A stretch of 64,000 nucleotides of DNA from Pogona vitticeps (GCF_051106095.1 NC_135786.1:25137001-25201000), one strand, 5' to 3'; positions 1 through 11,882 are shown, numbered from the stretch's first letter. Translations and numbers: made by a program. The notes: generated by a model from the letters alone, not told the origin.

Positions 1-139
1 ATTTTGGATCGCTGCTATCTAGTGAATAGAATCAATGTTGGATCACTTTTATCTGCTAAATGAAAAGAGATTGCTAATTAGAACAACAAAAAACCCGGTA
101 ATTTTTTTTGAAGCAATGAAGCATGCTCTGTATTAAGAA

Positions 140-540
140 TGATTACAGCTGCCAAAGCCAGGAGACAAACATTTGGTAGATCTACAAAAGATCTTAATGG
201 AACATTATAATCCAAAGAATCCAAGTATTATTATGGAATGTTTTAAATTCCCAACTAACAGGAGAAGGGAAAGGGCGTCTACAGCAGGCTATGTAGACGA
301 ACTCAAAACGCTGGTGAATACTGATCACCAGGCAACTTCATACGAGGTATATTAAGAGATATGTTTGTTTGTGGTTTGCAGAATGAATGATGAGAAAAAT
401 AAAAGGCAGCTGCTGGCAGTAGAAAAACCAGGACAGGCCAAGAACTGTGGAACTGGCAACAACTGCAGGGAGAAACAGAAAAGGATGTATCTCTTTTAAG
501 AAACCAAAGGGATTGTTTCATTAACAAAATACAAAGCTCA
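140..540 (+). mobile_element. Ty3/gypsy-like gag fossil
   Basis: Broken fragment of the gag region of an LTR retrotransposon, probably Ty3/gypsy. The reading around 173-355 resembles the retrotransposon gag domain, with a block like RFKF...GESVAEYVAELR followed by a region that resembles the usual 'RDRLVCGL' segment. No LTR, protease, polymerase or integrase is visible beside it. It is an old, clearly degenerate copy with several breaks. Family assignment is by pattern recognition only. Confidence 0.5.
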
Positions 541-1860
541 GAATGAAACCTTTAGGCTGCTTAAAAAAAGATATTGGGGGAGCGGGGTTTCCGGAGCTTG
601 GAAAGGCTCCTTTTTTAATTTTAATTTTTTTATTATAACTCCCAGAAACTCAAAGCAAACACGAGACATTTTGGGAATGCGATGCTTCCAAGTTCTTGGG
701 AGTTTTGTTCAGCTTCAGTTTGTTATCACAAAATGCTCCAGTGCCTAAAAACTGGTTGGGGTTAGAGCATGTCTATTAATGTTCATATGGATATAACAGC
801 TGTGTGTTCAGTGGAAGTTATTCTCAGATAAGTGTGCACAGGACTTCAGCTTAGTCAGAAAACATAAGAGGAGTCTATTACAAAGCTCAACAATGGCAAC
901 TGGCCTTAAGGATGGGCAGACATATAGGCTACGAAGCAGAAGGGGGTGAGGCTTTGAGTTCAGTGAATGAGTATATGTTGAGTATACTATCTGTTATTCA
1001 GCCTAAGATGGGGTGGGAAGGAGAGTCCTTAAATAATTAATTCCACGCAATATTTTGTCACTAGCCAGGCAAAACAATTCCCGTCAATGGAAGCTCACTG
1101 GGGGATTGGAAATGGTACTGATGACTATATGACATAAAGCTCAGTAAGAGAAATCCAATTGTGAACTCTTTTGGGTTTTTTTGTTTGTTCAGCTGCCAGG
1201 TTGGTTTAAATTTGTTCCAGTCAGGTTGACATTGTCTACTTTCTGTCAGTGTGATAATCTCATCTGATGCAAAGGGGTGCTTAGTTGCCCTACACCCAGC
1301 ACCTCTAGCCTTCACACAGTGTCTTTTTTTAAAAAAAGTTTCAACTCAGCAGTGAAATAAAGTTTTACTAGGGCACTTTGGAGAATTGATTAAACAGAGA
1401 AAGGTGGAAATTGCCAATTAGCACCTTGTTAGTATCTTAACATAGCTTCTATGGTTGGAGATTCATGCAAACAGAATCTTCTCTCCCTCTCAACAGACAG
1501 ACATTCTCTCACACAAATACACACCTGCTTCACCCATTAGGCACTCCAATGCTTAGAGGAGATACACTTTTGCTGTATGTGTAACCAGGACTCAGGCATT
1601 TGGAGTATATCCAACCCACATGCTGACTATATTGGATGGCAGAAATAAAGGTATGGCTATATTAGCAGCAGGGAGCAAACAAGTGTGGGCCATTTGGGAA
1701 CAGTCAGGTTTGGTTAGAATAATTTAAACAAGCCTGATGATTCACATGGAAATAGCTCCTGTCAATATTGTGAAATGGCTTAATTAGCACTCCACTTCAA
1801 GTTATTAGCAAATTAATTACTTTCCCTGCTTTGAAGAAGGAAAGGAGAAGTGAAAAGATT
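541..1860. other. Intergenic stretch, nothing recognised
   Basis: AT-rich DNA with no coding potential that stands out from chance, no family-level repeat I can name, and only short homopolymer runs. The short open frames have no recognisable domain. Confidence 0.4.
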
Positions 1861-2082
1861 TTTTTACTGTATATAGACTATTGCTGATGCACTGCATCAG
1901 TATTTTTTTTTAAAAAAATCGTTTATTTGCCTTTTCTTAAAGTCAAGAAACTGCCTGAAGCTGAAGCCACTACCATGGATCTGACTGTGGGCAGTTTCTC
2001 CACTGGCTCTTTAAGGCAAAATGAAGCAAATATTTTTTTAAAATAACTGATTGCATCAGCAACAGTCTACAGACAATAAAAA
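1861..2082. repeat. Large imperfect hairpin (fold-back)
   Basis: Two arms of about 95 bp (1861-1955 and 1990-2082) are imperfect reverse complements and flank a 34-bp loop. Matching blocks include TTGCTGATGCA against TGCATCAGCAA, the GCCTT/AAGGC block, and AAACTGCC against GGCAGTTT at the loop end. I see no target-site duplication. It may be a fold-back MITE or a structured noncoding element; I cannot name a family. Confidence 0.6.
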
Positions 2083-3000
2083 CATTCTTCTCTTTCTCTC
2101 TGCCAATTCCTTGCATTTTATTTCAGCTTGATCTAGCTGTCCTAGTGCTAGGATAGCAAGCCTTTAAGTGAAAGAGAGACAGAGAGGTGGGGAGAGAGAG
2201 AGAGAACAGAAAGATCAGAAAGAATAGAAAGAACAGAAAGGAAAGAGGGAAACAAGCAGATCCAAACACCAGAGGAGAGGATTTAAATGGTCAACAAGAG
2301 GCAAATGAGACTGATTTCCTCCCTACCTTTATTGACTAGTGTGGTTAAGTGATATGAATTAACCTGGGGAAACTTGACATCCCCCTCCCCTCTGCCATGT
2401 CGTCTGACTCTTAAGGGGTACAGATGCTCCAATCTTGTTGTATCCTCCAGGCAGCAGGTTCCGACAATAAAGACAGAGGTAACCACACAGCACTACTAGA
2501 GGTTGAAATTACCAACAAAGCAGAGCAAAGCAAATCATGTTGTCCACCTCGGTGGCTAAGCAATGCTCACGTAGCATTACCTGAATGGTTGAGAAAGGAA
2601 AAAGCAAAGAACAAAATTGGCAACAACATATACTGCCAGAAAACAAGAAGAAAAGCAGCCCCAGCACTAACTATCTAAGAGTGCTGGCTTTCCATTCCAC
2701 AAACTACAATAAACGCAGGTTGCACCCAACACTTCAAAGTATTGGAAAAGCAAAACAAAACAACTGGAATATCTGAAAAATGGAGACAACAGTATTTATT
2801 CCTGTTCTATTCATGTTAAGAGAGAGAGAATGAAATAATAAACATTTTGTCCACCTTCTTGACTTTTGAGACCTTTAAGCCTTCCATAGCAGTGACTATC
2901 TATACTTTCAAAGTGCTTCCTCTTCTCTAATCCATATTGGATAGTTGAGGTTTAAGGGTTTAGGCAGCAAAATTATGCTCATTTACCTGAGAGTAGGTTC
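2083..3000. other. Intergenic stretch with purine-rich run
   Basis: Contains a GA-rich tract at about 2165-2260 (repeated GAGAGA and GAACAGAAAG-type units). The open frames at 2283-2776 on both strands show no domain and look like chance. No gene is supported. Confidence 0.4.
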
Positions 3001-3002
3001 TC

Positions 3003-5957
3003 TTACTCCCCCTTCATGGATTGCTGCCTTGTCATGGCGAAGGGGCTTGAGTAACTGAGAGAAGCTATGGGCTATGCCATGCAGGGCCACCCAAGACGGA
3101 CAGGCCATAGTGTAGAGTTCCGACTAAACGCAATCCACCTGGAGTAGGAAATGGCAATGCGACTCCAGTATCTTTGCCAAGAACGCCCCATGATCAGAAA
3201 CAAAAGGCTAAAAGATATGATGCTGGAAGATGGGCCCTTCAGGTCGAAAGGCGTCCAACATGCTATTGAGGAAGAGCAGAGGACAAGTACAAGTAGCTCC
3301 AGAGCTAATGAAGTGGTTGGGCCAAAGCCGAAAGGACGCTAAGCTGTGGACGTGCCTGGAAGTGAAAGGAAAGTCCACTGCTGCAAAGAAAAATACTGCA
3401 TAGGAACCTGGAATGTAAGATCTATGAACCTTGGTAAGCTGGAGGTGGTCAAACAGGAGATGGCAAGAATAAACATCGACATCCTGGGCATCAGTGAACT
3501 AAAATGGACAGGAATGGGTGAATTCAACTCAGATGATTATCATATCTACTATTGTGGGCAAGAATCCCATAGAAGGAATGGAGTAGCCATAGTCACCAAA
3601 AGAGTGGGAAAAGCTGTAATGGGATATAATTTAAAAAATGATAGAATGATGTCAATACAAATCCAAGGCAGACCTTTGAACATCGCAATAATCCAAGTTT
3701 ATGCACCAACCATCATTGCTGAGGAGACTGAAATTGAACAATTTTATGAAGATTTACAACACCTTTTAGAACCAACACCAAAAAAAGATGTTCTTCTCAT
3801 TCTAGGGGACTGGAATGCTAAAATAGGGAGTCAAGAGATAAAAGGAACAACAGGGAAGTTTAGCCTTGGAGTTCAAAAAGAAGCAGGGCAAAGGCTAATA
3901 GAGTTTTGTCAAGAGAACAAACACTCTTTTCCAACAACATAAGAGGTGACTCTACACATGGACATCACCAGATAGGCAATACCAAAACCAAATTGATTAT
4001 GTTTTCTGCAGCCAAAGATGGAGAAGCTCTATACAGTCAGCAAAAACAAGACCTGGAGCTGACTGTGGCTCTGATCATCAACTTCTTATAGCACAACTCA
4101 AGCATAAACTGAAGAAAGTAGGAAAAACCACTGGGCTACTCAGGTATAATCTCAACCAAATCCCTTATGAATACACAGTGGAACAGATTTAAGGAACTCG
4201 ATTTGGTGGACAGAGTGCCTGAAGAACTTTGGATAGAGGCTCGTAACATTGTACAGGAGGTAGCAACAAAAAGAAGGAAATGCAAGAAAGCAAAGTGGCT
4301 GTCCAATGAGGCCTTAGAAACAGCAGAGAGGAGAAGGGAAACAAATTGCAGGAGAGATAGGGAAAGTTACAGAAAATTGAATGCAGACTTCCAAAGAATA
4401 GCAAGGAGAGACAAGAGGGCCTTCTTAAATGAACAATGCAAAGAAATAGAGGAAAATAACAGAAAAGGAAAAACCAGAGATCTGTTCAAGAAAATTGGAG
4501 ATATTAAAGGAACATTTTGTGCAAAGATGGACAAGATAAAGGACAAAAATGGAAGGAACCTAACAGAAGCAGAAGACATCAAGAAGAGGTGGCAAGAATA
4601 CACAGAGGAATTGTATCAGAAAGATTTGGATATCCCGGACAACTCAGATAGTGTGGTTGCTGACCCTGAGCCGGACATCCTGGAGAGTGAAGTCAAGTGG
4701 GCCTTAGAAAGCCTGGCTAACAACAAGGCCAGTGGAGGTGATGGCATTCCAGTTGAACTATTTAAAATCTTAAAAGATGATGCTGTTAAGGTGCTACATT
4801 CAATATGCCAGCAAGTTTGGAAAACTCAGCAGTGGCCAGAGGACTGGAAAAGATCAGTCTACAGCCCAATACGAAAGAAGGGCAGTGCCAAAGAATGCTC
4901 CAACTACCGTACAATTGCACTCATTTCACACGCTAGCAAGGTTATGCTCAAAATCCTACAAGGTAGGCTTCAGCAGTATGTGGACCAAGAACTCCCAGAA
5001 GTACAAGCTGGATTCCGAAGGGGCAGAGGAACTATAGACCAAATTGCTAACATGCGCTGGATTATGGTGAAAGCCAGAGAGTTCCAGAAAAATATCTACT
5101 TCTGCTTCATTGACTATGCAAAAGCTTTTGACTGTGTGGACCACTTTAAACTATGGCAATTCCTTAAAGAAATGGGAGTGCCTGACCACCTTATCTATCT
5201 CCTGAGAAACCTATATGTGGGATAGGAAGCAACAGTTAGAACTGGATATGGAACAACTGATTGGTTCAAACTTGGGAAAGGAGTACGACAAGGCTGTATA
5301 TTGTCCCCCAGCTTATTTAACTTATATGCAGAATACATCATGCGGAAGGCTGGACTGGAGGAATTCCAAACCAGAATTAAGATTGCCAGAAGAAATATCA
5401 ACAACCTCCGATATGCAGATGATACCACTCTGATGGCAGAAAGTGAGGAGGAATTAAGGAACCTTGTAATGAGGGTGAAAGAGGAGAGTGAAAAAAATGG
5501 TCTGAAGCTCAACATCAAAGAAACTAAGATCATGGCCACTGGTCCCATCACCTCCTGGCAAATAGAAGGGGAAGATATGGAGGCAGTGACAGATTTTACT
5601 TTCTTGGCCTCCATGATCACTGCAGATGGAGACAGCAGCCACGAAATTAAAAGACACCTGCTTCTGGGGAGGAAAGCGATGACAAACCTCAACAGCATCT
5701 TAAAAAGCAGAGACATCACCTTGCCAACAAAAGTCCAAATAGTCAAAGCTGTGGTTTTTCCTGTAGTGATGTATGGAAATGAGAGCTGGACCATAAAGAA
5801 GGCTGACCGCTGAAGAATTGATGCCTTTGAACTGTGGTGCTGGAGGACGCTCTTGAGAGTCCCCTGGACAGCAAGGAGAACAAACCTATCCATTCTGAAG
5901 GAAATCAAGCCTGAGTGCTCACTGGAAGGACAGATCCTGAAGCTGAGGCTCCAATAC
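3003..5957 (+). mobile_element. BovB LINE (RTE clade), nearly full ORF, decayed
   Basis: Non-LTR retrotransposon of the BovB family. After a 5' leader (about 3003-3345), an apurinic endonuclease domain lies at about 3390-4130: it starts GTWNVRSMN, then has the catalytic-Glu block ISELKWTG, YAPT, GDWNAKIG and, in a shifted frame, CGSDH. Reverse transcriptase follows at about 4680-5810 with FIDYAKAFD (5106-5132) and YADD (5412-5423); the post-RT block runs ESWTIKKAD then CWRTLLRVPW. Decay is clear: frameshifts around 3915-4100 and 4185, an in-frame TAG at 5223-5225, and another stop near 5811. The copy loses its 3' end near 5957. It cannot make a full-length protein. BovB is known to be abundant in squamates and ruminants and to have moved between them. 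Confidence 0.93.
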
Positions 5958-6225
5958 AATTTTTGTCACGAAGAATTGGACAAACAAACAAACAAACAAA
6001 ATGCATACATATAAGCATGCACACACAGAGAGAAGATAAATTTTTAAAAAGGCTTTCATTTCTCATTGAAAAGACATCAATCGGGGTATCACACAAGAGT
6101 TGCTGGAGAAAGAGATTAATAAGCATGGTGCCACAACCAGAAAGTCCATCTCTATGACTGCCATTTATCACTTGTCTCACCAGAGACAAAAGGGGTCCTT
6201 GGATCATGTCTTGAAAGATTATCAT
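5958..6225. other. Spacer between two BovB pieces
   Basis: Begins with a short (CAAA)n run at about 5980-6000. The rest matches nothing I recognise. It separates a + strand BovB from an inverted BovB tail. Confidence 0.4.
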
Positions 6226-6800
6226 GTTGTTGTTTAGTTGTTAAGTCATGTCTGACTCTTTGTGACCCCATGGACCAGAGCACACTAGGCCCTCCTGTCT
6301 TCCACTGCCTCCTGGAGTTGGGTCAAATTCATGTTGGTAGCTTTGGTGACACTGTCCAACCATCTTGTCCTCTGCCATCCCTTTCTCTTGCCTTCACACT
6401 TTCCAAACATCAGGATCTTTTCCAGGGAGTCTTCTCAAGAGATAGCCAAAGTATTGGAGCCTCAGCTTCAAGATCTGTCCTTCCAGTGAGCACTCAGGGT
6501 TGATTTCCTTCAAAATGGATAAGTTTGTTCCCTTTGCAGTCCAGGGGACTCTCAAGAGTCTCCTCCAGCACCACAATGCAAAAGCATCAATTCTTCACCA
6601 GTCAGCCTTCTTTATGGTCCAGCTCTCACTTCCATACAACGCTACTGGAAGAACCATAGCTTTGACAATGCGGACCTTCATTGGCAAGGTGATGTCTCTG
6701 CTTTTTAAGATTCTTTCTCGGTTTGTCATTGCTTTCCTCCCGAGAAGCAGGCATCTTTTAATTTCGTGCCTGCTCTCACCATCTGCAGTGATGATGATTA
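6226..6800 (-). mobile_element. BovB LINE 3' end, antisense
   Basis: 5'-truncated BovB on the minus strand. The left end has the BovB 3' tail in reverse (GTTGTTTAGTTGTTAAGTC, then GACTCTTTGTGACCCCATGG). Minus-strand reading gives CWRRLLRVPWTAK, ECSLEGQILKLRLQYFGYL. The right end at about 6797 corresponds to the block of the neighbouring + copy near 5617-5640, so the two copies form a tail-to-tail inverted pair. Confidence 0.9.
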
Positions 6801-8137
6801 TCTGCAGTGATCAAAGATTATCATAGTCTCATGCAATTGAGAAAGTGCTAGCCAAAAATCAGATAAAACTAAGCATGGATGGTATTCATGTGCATGCTCT
6901 GAGGCTAGATATGTCTGTTGGTGACATTAAACTTTGAAATGGAACATGGATGTTCAGAAGCATAATATATTTGACTACCACAGACGGGAAACAAGCAACA
7001 GAAGGCAGCCTTCATGTTAATGCCTTGCTAGTTACGATCTAATCTTATAGGAATTCAGCTCGGCAAAGCTAGGTTAGAACATTGAGTTAGACGGGCCCCT
7101 AATTTCTCAACTAGCAAGGAAAAAAATCTGTGTTCTGATAAAGAAACCTGGATTTAATTCCAATTACTATTGTCTGCTAGAGGAAACACACTGAACCAAT
7201 GAAAAATTGGTAAATCATATTTTATGTAAATTCCACTGATTCAGTATATTTGCTCTAACTGGGATGAGCAAGTGGATTTAGCTCATTGTTTATCTGCTTC
7301 CGGGCCTCCACACTGCTGCTGAGAAAACATTTATACCTTAAATAGACTCATGTCAGGCATTTATGCGCCTGATGCTGTTATCAAAAATATTACAGGCAGA
7401 TGCTAGCAACGACAAGTAACAGGGACGATTTTATGTGTGCTTACTTAGTTTCATTACACAGCTTAAATTTATTCGTCTTGGAGAATGAAAAAAATTGACA
7501 CAAAAACTGTGGACCCTGGCCCTGATCCCAAATTATTTGGTACAGAGAAGCTCTTGACTTCACAGCTGGAAATGACCGTCAATGTTCAGATTAATATTCG
7601 CCAAATCACATTAGTTCAATCTATGAATATATAGCACTTGTGATACATAGAACAGTATCTGATTGCTAGTCTCACCTAGAGAGTAAACTCTATTGAGGTT
7701 TTTTAGTTTAAAAGTTTTATATTAGGAATTTGATCGTTCCTTTATTCAGCAGAACACAAAGCAGTAAAATCATTGAAATGTGGAGAGATCAGCCCAGTCT
7801 CTCCTGCTCTCTCATACCACACAAGCTTGGCTCTTTTTTTGGTAAAAGTCACTCTAGACGCATCTTAAGTAGAAAGAAAAACATTCACTCACAGTTATCA
7901 GCTTGTACATAATTACAATCTAAAGAAAAAAAGGCTTGTAATCACAAGGAAGCTCCTTGCGTGGATGCTTAGAATAGCATAGCATAGAGCAATCAAGAGA
8001 CAAAGCAATCAAAGGTAAACAGGAAAAAGAGCCAGAGGTAAGAAAACTAGCAGTCAAAGTGGGGAAAAACCAATCACTTTAGGCTGTGACCCTTTCCCAA
8101 TTGAATCAATTCCTGAATTGTAAGTCAATTCTCACTG
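6801..8137. other. Intergenic stretch, nothing recognised
   Basis: No gene and no repeat family I can name. The open frames are short and have no domain. Confidence 0.4.
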
Positions 8138-8333
8138 GCTGGATAGCTCAGTTAGATATCTGACTGCAGAGCAAGACATTGGGAGTTCAATTCCCCGCTT
8201 GCATTCCTGAAGGGCTAGCCTGTGTAGCCTTGGGTGAGCTGCACTGCCCTAAAGTTCACCCAGAAGAAGGGAATGATAAATCACTTCTGAATACTCTCTG
8301 CCTGGAAGACCCTTAAGAACTGACTTGACAGAA
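8138..8333 (+). mobile_element. tRNA-derived SINE (squamate ACA/Sauria type)
   Basis: The 5' head reads like a tRNA promoter region: TGGATAGCTCAGTTAGATAT (A-box side) and GGGAGTTCAATTCCCC (B-box side). The body has the typical segment ending in AAATCACTTCTGAATACTCT, then GACTTGACA near the tail. It is diverged but the layout is clear. A 3' end related to BovB/RTE tails fits mobilisation by those LINEs. Confidence 0.75.
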
Positions 8334-8510
8334 CATAATTAATTAACTAAATCACTTATGCAATTCATGTTGAGTCAATGGATCTATTCTAATTGGCTGC
8401 CTGTACTAGCAAGCAACCTACAATGCATGTATGGAGGGGCACTGGAGAAAGGGGCTTCAAGGCAGAAGTCTTCCTTGGAGCCCATAGAATTTTGCCAATT
8501 GAATGAACAT

Positions 8511-8543
8511 GCATGTGTGTGTGTGTGTGTGTGCGCGCACACA
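8511..8543. repeat. (TG)n with CG step, Z-DNA-prone
   Basis: Strict purine-pyrimidine alternation over about 33 bp: a TG run, then GCGCGCACACA. Confidence 0.85.
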
Positions 8544-9540
8544 AATTCACACAGTTGCTCCAAAGATTTTTCTGTGCTTGCACCAGAAGGGCAGGTCATC
8601 CAACTAAATAGTAATTTCTGAAAACACAAGAGTGACACAAATACATTCCATCCATTTTTTTTTATTACAGAAGTCTAGAATTGGACTGCATCTGGGACAA
8701 ATGGGGCTTTGTGAAAATTATCAGTTATATTTTGCCACAGTGATTGAGACAGTACTGCAGGCAGGAAATCCAAATACGGGATACCAACTTTTCATTAGAG
8801 AAGTGGCCAAAGTATAACTTTATTGAAATCGCAGAGAAGTTAGTGTACAAAGTTTTATGTCCTGACAAGGGGAAGTTCTGAAAACCAGCAACTCTGCTTT
8901 GTATTCATTTTGCAAGCAGCATACTTTGTGAGTAATATTAACCAGTTTGCTATTTTAGAGCATAGATAGCACTTCTGACTTCTCAGGGTGGTGGGAAATT
9001 ATGTATTTGAATTTCCTCTCTGGAATAATTTAGCATTAGCAAGGAAGGAGTGGTAGTTCTCAAAAGGCCGGTTCAGTTTTTCTGGCTGCTCTACACCATC
9101 AAGTTTTAGAATTCTTGGGTACTACTTCTAAAACTCCGGACTACCAAAAAAATAGCCACAGTGGATTTATACAGCTGGGATCCCCAGTGATAGACTGTGT
9201 CTTCCAAGAAGGCAATCATTGACATGAGACTGAAAGTCCAATCCTGAAAGGATGCTATGTTTCAGCACCACTAAAGAAGTCCTGAATTTTGGGATAGGAG
9301 GTACTTGGCCAAAACTATGCTTTGACACAACATTTTCTCAAAAGCAGTGGAAACACTTTTTCTCCTATTATGTTGAATAGACCCTTCTCCTTCATGCTGA
9401 GTTTAATTGTCTTGGAGAATATTTGAGTCGAAGAGCATTTGTGGGGAAAAATCCTAGCTGACAAAAGAGTTAGGGAGAGGCATTTCCTGTGTTACTAAAT
9501 GCTAACATGGAACATCATTCAGTGAAAGTGTTAAACCATA
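8544..9540. other. Intergenic stretch, nothing recognised
   Basis: No coding exon or repeat family identified. Confidence 0.35.
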
Positions 9541-9542
9541 TT

Positions 9543-9544
9543 CT

Positions 9545-9579
<35 letters not shown>

Positions 9580-9580
9580 A
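9543..9580. repeat. (ATCT)n microsatellite
   Basis: About nine tandem ATCT units. They lie immediately before the antisense LINE fragment. Confidence 0.9.
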
Positions 9581-9594
9581 TCTAATTTTCATTA

Positions 9595-10475
9595 GACATC
9601 CTTCAGTCTCGAGAGACTATGGTAACGTGCTTTGAGTAGAGGACTTGGAACAACATCTAGTGTGGCTGAGAAGGCCAATTCGAGAGTGACAATCCCTTCC
9701 ACATTGAAGACAAATACAATCTGTCCCATCCAGCTCCCTGATTTTGTTAGTTTTGGGACTGCCTCTTTGCCTTGGCCTGCTGGACAAGGGTCTCTTCAAA
9801 ATGGGAGAGGCCATGCTGCACCACCTGTCTCCAAGCTGAACAGATGTCAAGGTTTCCCATCTGTTGAGGTTCATTCCTAAGGCCTTCAGATCCTGCTTGC
9901 CGATATCCTTGTATCGCAGCTGTGGTCTCCCTCTGGGGTGATTTCCCTGCACTAATTCTCCATACAGGAGATCTTTTGGAATCCAACCATCAGCCATTCT
10001 CAGAGCATGCCTGAGCCAACACAGATGTTGCTGTTTCAGAAATGTATACATGCTAAAAATTCCAACTTATTCTAGGACTACTCTATTTGGAACTTTGTCC
10101 TGCCAGGTGATACCAAAAATGCATCTGAGACAACGCATATGGAACGTGTTCCTCTCCTGCCATGTACAAAGGGTCCAGGACTCATACTGCAGTACAGGAG
10201 TGTACTCAGGACACAGGCTCTATAGACCTGGATCTTGGTATACTGTATGCTGTCAGCTTCTTATTAAGCCATACTCTCTTTGTGAATCTAGAGAACATGG
10301 TAGCTGCTTTGCCAATGCGTTTATCCAGCTCGACATCTAGAGAGAGGGTGTCAGAGATCATTGAGCTAAGGTACATGAAATCATGAACAACCTTCAGTTC
10401 TTTTGTAGAGATGGTAATAAAGGGAGGTGAGTCCAGTCCACACCCTGGCCCATAACTTGTGTTTTCTTCAGGCTG
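9595..10475 (-). mobile_element. LINE fragment, RT C-terminal part with Zn-knuckle end
   Basis: On the minus strand the sequence reads as the C-terminal part of a non-LTR reverse transcriptase. Starting at 10475 it gives SLKKTQVMGQG, a FMYLSSMISDTLSLDVELDK block and KRIGKAATMFSRFTKRVW. After decayed sequence comes a 144-aa frame (9617-10051) with WLRHALRMADGWIPKDLLYG, GRPQLRYKD and a CLQCGRDCHSRIGLLSH cysteine/histidine end. Genes carrying this layout occur in LINEs of many animals; I could not fix the clade. The segment upstream of 10051 is broken by frameshifts and stops. It is bounded on both sides by ATCT arrays. Confidence 0.8.
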
Positions 10476-10582
<107 letters not shown>

Positions 10583-11050
10583 CATGAAAACTAGGCAGCA
10601 GGGATACTGGCAACTGAAACTTACTGAGGCTTCTCAGTTGGTTGTAGCTGCAAATAAACCAACTTATATTATATTCTGGTAATTAGAGATGGGGGTATTC
10701 GTATTAGTATACAGATACCACCATCTCTACTGGTAATATATGCAGCATTTCTTCCTATCTCTAGTGCCGGCAAGGCATGGCTACAGCCTACCATATCAGC
10801 AGTTTTTAAAAGCCCCCTTTCATCAGTGCCTTTCCTACTCGGATCCCAAGCGCACGAGGTTTCTGTAAGTTTAGGAAAGTTCCTTCTTTGAACTCTCCCG
10901 TTCAGAATAGTCGGTGGGCCTTGCTGATTTGCGTGGGTGCGCGAGGAGACTGGGAGTGGTAATCTAACAATGTAACTTTTACAAGGTTCGGGTTTTGGAG
11001 ACCCGAGGAACGCAAGGCAGGCACAGAAAAACAGGACGACACAACGCAAA
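10583..11050. other. Upstream flank of the GPCR CpG block
   Basis: Base composition shifts from AT-rich to GC-rich from about 10900. No coding sequence recognised. It probably holds distal promoter sequence of the downstream receptor gene. Confidence 0.35.
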
Positions 11051-11560
11051 CCAGCAACTTTGCAGGAGCAAGGAAATCCAGCTTCCAAGCAGGGACGCTG
11101 GAGCACGGAGCGCGCCCACCAGCGCTGCTCCCACCCCCTGGCGCAGCCCCTCGGCCATTCTCCCCCCCCTTCCCGCGGCCCCGCAACTCACACTTTCCCT
11201 TTCGGGCCCCTCCCTATCCCTCCCGCCTCCCCGCCCAGCTCTGTTTTTGTCCCTCCTGCTCCGTCCCTCTCGCCCCGTCCCGCCTGGGCGCCCAAGGGAC
11301 CTGACCGCTCACCCGCTTCGCTGCCCTCCGGGACCCGCTCCGGTCTGCCGGCTCTCGCCGCGCTGGAATCTCCACGTTGCGGGCGGACACCGAAGTCACG
11401 ATCGGCACGTCGGAAGGCGGCGGTTTTGCCTCCCACCCAGGACGGGTCAAGTCTCCGGGGAGTCGGAGAGCGGAGATCGAGGTTGACGGCGGACTTGACA
11501 GAAACCAAAGTAACGGTAGAGCTCTGGCTCCTTCGTCCGTTCCCTCCACCTCTCCGACTT
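11051..11560 (+). promoter_or_regulatory. CpG island, probable promoter of the P2Y-like receptor
   Basis: Dense CpG and GC content compared with the AT-rich surroundings, including GCGCGCCC, CCCGCGGCCCCG and many isolated CpGs. The long overlapping open frames here on both strands are a by-product of high GC and carry no domain. Placement 0.3-0.8 kb upstream of the receptor ATG fits a noncoding first exon. No TATA box is obvious and the start site cannot be placed. Confidence 0.6.
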
Positions 11561-11645
11561 TCAAAGAGTTGCCCTCGGAAGTCCCATTCGGGGAAACTTT
11601 CTGCACCGTTTCTCCTTCTGTACTATCCATTCTCCTTCTCTTCCC

Positions 11646-11647
11646 AG
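11646..11647 (+). promoter_or_regulatory. Probable 5'-UTR splice acceptor of the receptor gene
   Basis: A long pyrimidine tract ends in CTTCTCTTCCCAG at 11647, a strong acceptor context 236 bp before the ATG. This suggests a noncoding first exon in the CpG block and a second exon holding the whole coding region. A weaker acceptor-like site (CCCCAGATCCCAG) lies near 11854. This is inference; no donor was identified with confidence. Confidence 0.4.
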
Positions 11648-11882
11648 AGGTTCCACCGTCCCATCACTCTTCCTCAGGAAGGTCACTCCTTCCGCAGCCT
11701 CAGGAGCCTCCTGACCCTGCCAAGCCTTTCATTCTCCTTTCTTATATCTTCACTAGATAACACAGAAGAGCATCGTGGGCGGATATTCCTTCTGAAGGCA
11801 GCTGCAAAGTCCTCTAATTTCATCAGGAAATAATCCCCTTCCCCAGATCCCAGGCTGATTGCCTTTCTCCTACCTGTCTGTC

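Noticed and set aside
5195-5959. 254-aa antisense open frame inside BovB
   Set aside because: It mirrors the RT-coding strand of the + BovB and shows no domain of its own.
8138-8210. Possible tRNA gene
   Set aside because: Has A- and B-box-like sequence but continues into a SINE body; no clean cloverleaf.
11060-11833. 257-aa open frame in the CpG block (and overlapping frames on both strands)
   Set aside because: High GC content lowers stop-codon frequency; composition is Pro/Ser/Arg-rich and no domain is visible.
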